30,575 nucleotides of DNA from Haplomitrium mnioides (Eukaryota; Marchantiophyta; Haplomitriopsida; Calobryales), in contig JBNGIS010031872.1 of the NCBI GenBank assembly GCA_049999725.1, forward strand, positions 1 through 30,575, written 5' to 3'. Positions 24,101 through 30,575 of the stretch are shown in pieces. Both the position numbers and the translations under genes were made by a program. Below the pieces are notes generated by a model, which saw nothing but the letters and a program-made list of their open reading frames with translations, had not been told where the DNA came from and searched no databases. Positions within the stretch are counted from its first letter, which is position 1, and every line of letters starts with the position of its first letter.

Positions 24101-24455
24101 GAAATCTGCCCCCAAGGAAGTTGATCCCAGCTGCAGGCACACAAAGTACGAGCGCTATCTCGAAACCTCGCGACAAAAGTCCAGCCATTTCAAAGTCCAG
24201 CAAAATAGAACAGCGCATTACAGAAGGAGGCATGACAGCTATAGGTGCACACCCACGGAAAAAAGCAGGCGGAGGTGTCCAGAAGCCTAATAACTTGCAC
24301 GATCTCACTCTCCCGAATTCGAGAGCGTTTGTCCAGCATTCTCTTATACAAGAAATGTGGATATCATGCGACGGGAGGCAGCGGCCTGCCTCAGCCACAT
24401 CTCCATACCCCTGCACACCACAGCTACCAAATCTACTACTGCACATGACAATCAT
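21105..24455 (-). CDS. PPR-DYW RNA-editing factor with N-terminal PDF motif (3 exons)
   Basis: The predicted product is an organellar C-to-U RNA-editing factor. I model exon 1 as 24455-24076, exon 2 as 23848-23707 and exon 3 as 23369-21105 (minus strand), about 928 residues; both junctions keep frame. Exon 2 (LWRQFFSNPSQWWDH) joined to exon 3 (NPRYPDFKHKKTGSALWI, then PSWVRTQL) forms one PDF motif, known from OSB organellar ssDNA-binding proteins. Four PLS modules of exactly 101 residues and a P2-L2-S2 block follow, then E-type sequence and a DYW domain. The DYW domain has the PG box (LPGCTWIEV), HSE, CVDCH and CSC, so the zinc and catalytic residues of the deaminase are present; the last three residues are NYW. 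Exon 3 alone is open from 23492, but its first 41 codons would be intron under this model. The 24455 start is the first ATG of the exon-1 frame; later ATGs (24233, 24218) are possible. Organelle targeting is expected from the family but not obvious. The PPR-DYW identity is certain; the exon structure is inferred. Confidence 0.85.
22029..23240 (-). repeat. Four coding repeats of 303 bp (PPR P-L-S modules)
   Basis: Within exon 3 four modules of exactly 101 residues follow each other; the tryptophan of the P motif (CWN, CWT, SWN, SWN, SWT) recurs every 101 residues including the start of the last block. Each module is P (35), L (35) and S (31). They share long identical stretches such as NACASIMALEEGR and FVGSSLVDMYAKCGS-like segments, consistent with recent internal duplication or conversion. 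Confidence 0.92.
23370..23706 (-). other. Predicted intron 2 of the PPR gene (337 bp, phase 0)
   Basis: The donor is AAG then GTGCCA (weak after GT) and the acceptor is GATCCAG before ATGAATCC. The main argument is protein-level: removing this interval puts WWDHTAYK directly before MNPRYPDFKHK, which restores the spacing of the PDF motif. An alternative weak donor (GTATGT at 23453) exists within the open frame but does not restore the motif. Confidence 0.7.
23849..24075 (-). other. Predicted intron 1 of the PPR gene (227 bp, phase 2)
   Basis: There is a strong donor GTAAGG directly after TTTTCGG at 24076. The acceptor is preceded by a pyrimidine run (CACTTCTTTCCCTTAAAAG) at 23849. Joining leaves codon GGT followed by the exon-2 ATG frame. 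There is no protein homology across this junction that I can recognise, so it rests on splice-site quality and phase only. Confidence 0.5.
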
Positions 24456-24632
24456 AGCTTGGCGAGACACCGGAAGTTCAATTCCTTCCCACACTTTGGC
24501 ATTGCTTCTTCTTAAGCAGAACGTAATCGAAATCTTTCACATTGTGAAAAGAGAAGAAATGAGGAATCAATATTCAAGTATTGGTATCCGGTAGAGTTAG
24601 TTACTCACTGGCAAACAAAGGAAGTTATTGTT
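24456..24632. promoter_or_regulatory. Probable 5' region of the PPR gene, squeezed against an LTR
   Basis: This gap of 177 bp separates the chosen PPR start codon (minus strand) from the first base of the copia LTR (plus strand). It should carry the 5' UTR and perhaps the core promoter of the PPR gene. I see no clear TATA box for the minus strand inside it. Confidence 0.35.
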
Positions 24633-24824
24633 TGTTGTTTTAACAAAATTTTTAATAACCCCTTGTCAATGAAAAATTAGAGATAACAATTAGTTATAGG
24701 ACATTGTTAGACATTGTTGAACCCTATATATAGATAGGATTATATACAACATTATGGGGGATTCATCTATGAAGTGAAGTGCGACGTTGTCTATTGTTGT
24801 GTGTGTCTCACGTATGCTACAACA
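24633..24824 (+). mobile_element. 5' LTR of the copia element (192 bp)
   Basis: The interval starts TGTTG and ends CAACA, giving perfect 5-bp inverted ends with the required TG...CA. It contains a TATA box about 90 bp before its right end and is followed at once by a PBS-like sequence. A start a few bases further left (TGTTTGTTG at 24629) is possible. The 3' LTR needed to prove the borders lies beyond the window. Confidence 0.6.
24724..24733 (+). promoter_or_regulatory. Palindromic TATA box in the LTR
   Basis: CTATATATAG is a perfect 10-bp palindrome in the middle of the LTR, at a suitable distance from the LTR end for an R-U5 segment. Being symmetrical, it could in principle serve either strand, and the PPR gene starts about 270 bp away on the opposite strand. 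Confidence 0.5.
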
Positions 24825-24838
24825 CGTTATCAGCACGA
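24825..24838 (+). other. Primer-binding-site-like sequence after the LTR
   Basis: CGTTATCAGCACGA follows the LTR end directly. From memory, a very similar string (ACACGTTATCAGCACG) sits at this place in a group of plant copia elements. The matching tRNA segment was not verified. Confidence 0.5.
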
Positions 24839-26468
24839 AGGACTCTACGAGAACTTTTTTTTCCTTTTCATACAGATAGAGACTCACGGCAAAGACACTA
24901 CAGGCACGACGTTAAGAGCTCCAACGAAAATTTTATTGTGAATGCACACTTACGGCTGCCACAACAACCTCTTAATTTTTTTTCTTCGACGATACATTGC
25001 TCTGCGCTACATTGCTGCTATTCCTACTATCGATCTCATTTCTCCTCATTTTTTTTCCTAACCTTGCTAACGATCCTATTTTTTTTTTGAGTCGATTGCT
25101 CACGCATGCGAGCCTGCTCACGGCTGTGAGCATTTCACAACCTGACCTTCCCCTAGCGTGATAGGGTTTGTTTTCCCTTCCCTTCCTTTTTTTCTCTCTC
25201 TTTTTCCCTTTCCTTTTTCTTCCCTCTTGGTGCTCGCGCGGCTCTCTTCCTCCTTCGTCGACCTGGTGCTCACGCGGCTCCCTTTCTCCTCATCAACTTG
25301 GTGATCACACAACTTTCTCCTCGTCGACCTTACTATTTCTTTTCATCGACTTGGTGTACACGCGACTCTCTATCTTCGTCAACCCTCTTGCTCGCGTAGC
25401 TCCTTCAGTCGACCTTACTGCAGCCTACTCCCTCGAGCAACTTCTACTCAACGACTGGTTAATACTCCTCTTTGCTCATGCGATTCTCCTTGTTCATTCT
25501 TGATTGAACTCTTTCTGGTTCGAACATCCTCCTTTCAGCGTCCTCCTTCTATGCTCAAGTTGTTGATTACAACCTCCTATTGGTTTGCGCCCTGCTGTTT
25601 TCAACAATACATTTTATCCCAACACAACAGAGTTGCATATGTTTCTTGGTGCTACATGATAGCTTCATCGACAAAATAAAGACCACTGCCATTCTCTCGA
25701 CGAAACTTGCCACTGTTCTACCCTCGAGGACTCATATTCTCCCTTATATTTGTCACTCGTTGCAGGGGAGCGATACACCAGTCAGGTCTACAGCTCTTCG
25801 ATTGAACACTCTGTTCTCTTGGAGTTTTCTCATCAATCATAGTACTCGCAGCAGCATATTGATACCTACAGCTTCTTCTGGCCTGTCCAAGCAAATCTCT
25901 GACTTTCACAAGCTACTTCTCAAAGCTCATTCTCATTCTCATATAGAGGGATCCTTACTATTGCTACCTATGTCAGCTTTTCAGATAACTACTGGCCTTC
26001 ATGATTGAGACCTTTTCCCTGCTAGACACCTCCTACCGACCCAAATCTGCAAGACAACGCACAGTGGCGGACCACAACTGACCGGGACGAGCGACGAGCA
26101 ACGCCGACGACAACAACACATCCATTCAACATAGAAACGCATTACATGGCAGTTTCTAGTCTAGACCTGCCATTTTTTTGTACAGCACATTTACTTTTCT
26201 TCTATTTTTTTCCTTTTCAGTTCAGAGTATACTTGAATTTGATTCCATTCTTTTTGATTTCCCGCATTAAGAAGAGAACATAAACAGGTACCAGGATCTA
26301 AAACATACCCGCTATATGCGGAGACCCGCAGTACTAATCATATTGCGTATCGCTCTTCTTCTTTTTTTTTCTTCTTTCATCATTTTCGCTCTGGTTTAAC
26401 CAAACACAACAACAAGCTCTGGACGGTTACCAAATCCAGATCGGCTGGACACTGGGAATCAACCAAAC
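24839..26468 (+). other. Long 5' leader of the copia element
   Basis: About 1.6 kb lies between the PBS-like site and the gag ATG. It is rich in C/T runs and poly-T tracts, and contains a degenerate 35-bp minisatellite. Two open stretches (25168-25503 and 25580-26008) have no recognisable motif and low-complexity composition, so I do not call genes. A CTCAC-GGCT-GTGAG hairpin lies near 25120. Confidence 0.7.
25226..25425. repeat. Degenerate 35-bp minisatellite in the leader
   Basis: Copies of a unit with CTTGGTGCTCACGCGGCTC followed by pyrimidines and TCGTCGA begin at about 25226, 25262, 25297, 25350 and 25383. Spacings are near 35 bp, with a shortened copy in between. Substitutions are frequent. 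Confidence 0.65.
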
Positions 26469-27116
26469 ATGAACCCCGTCGGTTCATTAAGCTTCCCAAC
26501 GCTGAAACTCGACAAATCGAACTACCTGTCATGGTCCATGGACATTACCACATACCTGATATCAAAGGGCATCCGAGATATCCTGACACACGACGAGGGC
26601 ACAAACCCCCGCGACGCTGCCCGAGCCTTAATCCTCATCCGTCACCATATCGTGGAACCACTCAAGCTCCAATACCTGAATCACCACAACCCCAAAATAC
26701 TCTGGGATGAACTCAAATTAATATTCGACCATTTGACATCCATCTCGCTCCCAGTAGCGAGACATGACTGGATAAACCTCCGCGTCCAAGATCACACATC
26801 GATTGTGAACTACAATAGCAAATTGTTCCGGATCGCCTCCCAGCTGGCCATATGCGGCCACCATGTATCGGATGAAGAACAGATAGAGAAGACCCTATCG
26901 ACATTCCCAGTAAGCAACCTTATCTTGGCAGCCCAATATCGCAACATGCGATTCACAAGATACTCAGAGCTTATCGCATATATGCTCCTAGCCGAGAAAC
27001 ATCAAATACTACTCATGGAGAACGCAAAAAAGCGACCTCCCAGTTCTGTTGCACCTTCAGCAAACCCAGAATCATACTTCGCACAACACGATACACACCC
27101 TGCAAACCGTACTTGA
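26469..27116 (+). pseudogene. gag: copia gag (UBN2-type capsid region)
   Basis: 215 residues starting at the ATG after the leader. The segments FPTLKLDKSNYLSW, ALILIRHH, LKLQYLN, LWDEL, ARHDWINLRVQD and NSKLFRIASQL match the capsid-like gag region (UBN2 family) of plant copia elements. The frame ends at TGA 27114-27116, where the same frame continues directly into an RGRGRSRGRG basic linker and the zinc knuckle. The stop therefore looks like a mutation (CGA to TGA fits) rather than a gag/pol boundary. Confidence 0.92.
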
Positions 27117-28157
27117 GGACCTCACGCGGGAAGAGGAAGAAGTAGAGGAAGAGGAAACCCCAGATTCAAGGGGAGTACGAAATACTCACACGCCAACCGA
27201 CCTCCACCTTTCACAAACAGGGATAAGAATAGCAGACATTATACCTCCAACACACCTGAGCGCAGACCACGTCCATGGACACCGAGAGGTGGTCGACAAC
27301 ATATGCGCGACCGAAAACACTTCTCCCAACCGAGGAACACTCAAATCTCATGCCACAGATGCGGAACTCGAGGACATACACAATCAGTATGTCGAGTCCC
27401 TGCACACTTGGCCAAGCTGTACCAAAACAATATCAGGTATACACAACCTGAGGTCCATGGGAATCTCCTGGAAATCCCCGATGTCGACGACTACCCGACA
27501 TACAACATGCATCGTGAGAGCCATACGATACAACATTTGGCTCCAACTCAGACAGCAGACCACAGCAACACATGCATTGTCGATAGCGGCTCCTCGCACA
27601 CTATCCTACATGATCGAAACCTCTTCTCTTCGATCACTCCTTCTTCTCGACAAATGACAACTATCACCGTCCATAACCAAATAGAAGAATATTATGGCCC
27701 AGCCACCGTACAATTCCCAAACAGAACCATACTGAACATTCCTTCGGCTATATACGCACCCACGGCCACAAGGAACCTTATAAGCTTCCGAGATATCCGA
27801 CAAAACGGATATCACATTCAGACAGGAAGGACATCTAACATAGAAGTCTTACACATTATGCTACCGATAGGACTTAATATGCAAGTACAAGAAACCTTCC
27901 CACTGTCGCCACCCAAACTGTACATGACACACATTTATTCATACCTTACATCCTCTATACGAATCTCGAATGCTCAACTCTGGCATAATCAACTCGGACA
28001 CCCAGGCAAAGACATGTTTTATAGACTAAAACATGACAGCATAGGCATTCCTGACAACGTACAACCGATATCCTCCACATCCCCATGCATGGCATGTGCA
28101 CAAGGAAAACTTAAGATCGTACATCCAATACAGAAGACAACAAAACAAATCCCCTAA
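27117..28157 (+). pseudogene. pol: copia nucleocapsid knuckle, protease and GAG-pre-integrase
   Basis: This continues the gag frame. An arginine/glycine-rich linker comes first, then a CCHC knuckle (CHRCGTRGHTQSVC, 27351-27392). The aspartic protease active site DSGSSHT starts at 27582. The GAG-pre-integrase zinc finger has LWHNQLGHPG (about 27976) and CMAC (about 28086). The stop TAA at 28155-28157 interrupts the frame just before the integrase core, whose sequence goes on in the same frame. All expected residues of these domains are visible. Confidence 0.92.
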
Positions 28158-28798
28158 TTCCTTGAACGGATCCATGCAGACGTTTGCGGACCCATTCATA
28201 CTCCATCCAGACCATTCAAATATTTTCTAGTAACTATTGATGCATCATCAAAGTGGTCACAAGTATCTCTACTCACAACCAAAAATATGGTATTCCCCAA
28301 ACTACTCTCACAAATCCTAAAGCTAACCACACAATTCCCCGAATACCCGATCCGAACTCTCAGAGTTGACAACGCCATAGAATTTTTGTCTAAAATATTC
28401 GACAAATTCTGCACATCAGCAGGCATAGATATCCAATACTCAGTACCTCATGTTCATTTCCAGAATGGGATAGCTGAATCGGCAATTAAACGTATACAAC
28501 TTATCGCTCGACCGTTACTGCTGAACACGAGCCTTCCTACATCCGCATGAGGCCATGCCGTACTGCATGCAGCCACCCTAATAAAATTCAGACCATCAGC
28601 ATTCAACAGTTACTCACCACACCGACTTGCAATAGGCATATCCGCCAACATTACACACCTCCGAACCTTCGGATGTCTGGTCATGGTACCAATCCTCGGC
28701 CCCAACCAAACCAAAATGGGACCACAACGTCAGAGAAGGATATACATTGGTTTTGAATCCCCATCAATAATTCGATACCTCGAACCAGCACATCCAAC
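28158..28798 (+). pseudogene. pol: copia integrase core, broken
   Basis: The sequence starts FLERIHADVCGPI. The three acidic residues are Asp 28179, Asp 28368 (in VDNAIEFLS, where most relatives have DNGGEF) and Glu 28476 (in NGIAES). The second Asp and the Glu are 35 residues apart, the normal DD35E spacing. TGA at 28548-28550 replaces the tryptophan expected in the SAWGHAVLHAA region (TGG to TGA). The conserved FGC and GFESPSIIRYLEP segment follows. At about 28790-28799 the reading frame slips by one base before the conserved RFADC segment. Confidence 0.9.
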
Positions 28799-29284
28799 GT
28801 TTTCAAATCACGATTCGCGGATTGCCAATTCTTTGAGGATACGTTCCCACCCTTAACACATGACACATCTACCAACCCAACAACACATACAGAGGAACTG
28901 ATATGGCATAAAAACTTGATCCTTCAACTTGATACCAGAACATAACAATCTGATTATGAAGTACAGAAAATACTTCACATCCAACGGACATTAGCCAAAA
29001 TGCTAGACGCATTCAGTGATGTAGAAGGTATTACCAAATCCCATATCGACGCAGCAAATGCACCTGCAAGACTACAAAAAGAATCCAGACCTGCCATTGA
29101 TATTGCGCCCAAAGCCAAAAGAGGACGACCGCTTGGCTCCAAAAATAAGCCGAAACATGGCAAATCACATCACACCAATCTTGACATATTACCAACCCAA
29201 GATAGAACATCTGACACACTGAGATCAACAATTCCAGACAATGACAAGATATCCATCGACTATTCGAATACCAGCCATATCTAG
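28799..29284 (+). pseudogene. pol: copia integrase tail and basic linker with AT-hook-like motif
   Basis: After the slip the frame reads RFADCQFFEDTFPPL, then the linker to the reverse transcriptase. It holds a TAA at 28943-28945, the segment THSHI-like KSHIDAANAPARL, and a basic AT-hook-like motif RGRPLGSKNKPK. TAG at 29282-29284 ends this piece, and the same frame continues into the reverse transcriptase. Linkers with an RGRP core are usual in this group of copia elements. Confidence 0.85.
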
Positions 29285-29761
29285 ACAAGAGACAAAACAG
29301 ACATAGACGACATGTTTGCCTACTCAGTATCTCAAAGTATAGATGACAGTACACCAGATCCCATCTCCGTACGGGACGCACAATCTAGACAGGACTGGCC
29401 ACAATGGGAAAAAGCGATTAACTCAGAACTAGATTCTCTGATTCATCGCCAAGTTTTGGGTTCCATCACTCCAGCAACGCCCGACATGAATCTGATCGAC
29501 TACAGATTCATATTTGTCAGAAAAAGAAATGCAAAGAGCGACGTCACTAGATGCAAGGCCAGACTCGTTGCAAAAGGATACACCCAAATACCTGGCAGAG
29601 ACTACAACCTGACATATTCATCCGTAATGGACTCCATTACATACAGATATATGATAGCATTCGCCATTCAACGGAACCTCATAATGCACATCATGGACGT
29701 TATTACAGCCTACCTGTATGGCATACTTGACTCTCAGATCTATATGAAGGCACCTCCAGAA
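29285..29761 (+). pseudogene. pol: copia reverse transcriptase, N-terminal part (RVT_2, motif A)
   Basis: WEKAINSELDSL, RCKARLVAKGYTQ and the catalytic aspartate in MDVITAYLYG (GAC 29696) followed by QIYMKAPPE identify the copia-type reverse transcriptase. The domain is then interrupted, with the frame still open, by a repeat-rich insert before the next conserved block. Confidence 0.93.
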
Positions 29762-30284
29762 CTCATATCAAGGTTATCATTTCACATTGAGGGGGAGAAG
29801 AAAACATCTGAGGTTGGACCTTTTGTCCCTCAATGCCAAACATCTGAGGTTGGACCTTCTGTCCCTCACTGCAAAATGTATGAGGTTAGACCTTCTGTCC
29901 CTCACACACATAAATCTGCAACAGGACCTATAGTCCACAAATGGCTACAACAGAAAGGACCTACTGTCCTTATGACAACGAGAAAGCGCCATACAATGAA
30001 CAACATGCTTAACACTGCGATATCAGGACCTTTAGTCCAGCCAACACACTTGCTGAGCACGCAGTCCAATAGAGGACCTTCAGTCCCATCAATATGCATG
30101 GCAAGCAGATTGGCAAAAGAAAGGACCTTCAGTCCAACCCGCAAATAAGCTGAACAAACACCATGACAAGGGACCTTTAGTCCCAAATCAATCATGTGTA
30201 CATGGAAGCATTCCATCGACAAAGCATTCAACAAATGCAACAAAAATGGCATCAAATCGATCAGACCCTCAAATGGCAGTCCAG
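29762..30284 (+). repeat. Repeat-rich insert inside the reverse transcriptase (9 GPxV units)
   Basis: About 170 codons replace the short stretch of about 25 residues normally found here between motif A and YGLKQS. Nine cores GGACCT-NNN-GTCC (one has AGACCT) start at 29816, 29852, 29888, 29924, 29957, 30026, 30074, 30123 and 30171, with spacings 36, 36, 36, 33, 69, 48, 49 and 48. They encode G-P-x-V, often followed by P. GGAC and GTCC can pair as short hairpins. The frame is open except for one extra base between units 7 and 8, after which the frame of units 8-9 leads straight into the second half of the reverse transcriptase. Confidence 0.88.
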
Positions 30285-30575
30285 GTCATGAGATCGATGT
30301 ATGGCCTCAAGCAAAGCAATAGAAATTGGTATCAACGATTCAAATCAGAGATGATGGCAATGAATTTTACAAATGATGACATTGCCCCGTGCCTATTCAT
30401 GAAACAGAGAACACCAGAATACGTTATAGTGGCGATCTACGTAGATGATATCAATATTTTTGGGACACCATGCCTGACCTCTGATACTATTGAGAAACTA
30501 AAAAATATCTTTGAAATGCGAGACATTGGCGAACCTGACTTCTGCTTGGGAATACAATTCAAACACTTATATGAT
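30285..30575 (+). pseudogene. pol: copia reverse transcriptase, C-terminal part (YVDD), cut by window
   Basis: SMYGLKQSNRNWYQRF, then the catalytic YVDD (30438-30449) and FEMRDIGEPDFCLGIQF match the palm and following parts of copia reverse transcriptase. This piece is one frame away from the N-terminal part because of the single-base slip in the insert. It remains open to the window end; RNase H would follow outside. Confidence 0.93.

Larger units (their letters stand above)
24633..30575 (+). mobile_element. Ty1/copia LTR retrotransposon, decayed, 3' end outside window
   Basis: Order of parts: 5' LTR, PBS-like site, long leader, gag, protease, GAG-pre-integrase, integrase, reverse transcriptase. 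Integrase before reverse transcriptase is the copia order. RNase H, the 3' polypurine tract and the 3' LTR are not in the window, so neither target-site duplication nor LTR divergence can be measured. The polyprotein frame is broken by five stops and two frameshifts, so this copy is not autonomous. It stands head-away from the PPR gene. Confidence 0.93.

Noticed and set aside
24121-24594. Plus-strand open frame of 157 codons
   Set aside because: It lies antisense to proposed PPR exon 1, is low in recognisable motifs, and has no splice or domain support.
25580-26008. 142-codon open frame in the copia leader
   Set aside because: No recognised motif, no homology to gag-pol, position within a leader; not supported as a gene.
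27049-27657. Plus-strand open frame with an E-rich run
   Set aside because: It is out of frame with gag and protease; the in-frame reading gives the RGRG linker and zinc knuckle, so this is a shadow.
29787-29804. Polypurine tract TTGAGGGGGAGAAG as a sign of a 3' LTR here
   Set aside because: It resembles a copia polypurine tract, but no LTR start follows and reverse transcriptase sequence continues downstream; it may only hint at the origin of the insert.
30170-30184. GGGACCTTTAGTCCC as a grass MITE terminus
   Set aside because: A similar string is common in grass transposons, but here it is one of nine cores in a coding repeat, without terminal inverted repeats or target duplication.

Overview
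The window looks like nuclear DNA of a land plant, most likely a fern or another seedless vascular plant. Three things point there: an organellar RNA-editing type PPR-DYW gene with near-identical PLS modules and spliceosomal-type introns, a Ty1/copia LTR retrotransposon of the plant type, and a very long AT-rich satellite. The fern assignment is inference; land plant is well supported.

Layout. 1-781: GC-rich, pyrimidine-rich flank with no recognisable gene. 782-19810: one uninterrupted satellite of about 430 copies of a 44-bp monomer. It is irregular on the left, carries a 6-monomer higher-order repeat (about 258 bp) in the middle and an 8-monomer higher-order repeat (346 bp) on the right, plus a block of about 636 bp present three times. 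19811-21104: AT-rich intergenic DNA with small direct repeats. 21105-24455 (minus strand): a PPR-DYW gene that I read as three exons. Exon 2 and the start of exon 3 together encode a PDF motif (the single-stranded-DNA-binding motif of plant OSB proteins), so the product would be a PDF-PPR-DYW fusion of about 928 residues. 24633-30575 (plus strand): a decayed Ty1/copia element cut by the window edge, with a 192-bp 5' LTR, a PBS-like site, a 1.6-kb leader holding a 35-bp minisatellite, then gag, protease, integrase and reverse transcriptase in order. The polyprotein carries five stop codons and two offsetting frameshifts.

Relations. The copia 5' LTR lies about 180 bp upstream of the PPR gene start and faces away from it, so the LTR and gene form a divergent pair. 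The reverse transcriptase is split between its two catalytic aspartate motifs by about 150 codons that remain readable (one 1-nt slip). That insert contains nine copies of a GPxV motif whose DNA core, GGACCT-NNN-GTCC, is conserved at synonymous positions while the sequence between copies is not.

Most worth checking: the PDF-PPR-DYW fusion, the repeat array inside the reverse transcriptase, and the two related higher-order forms of the 44-bp satellite.
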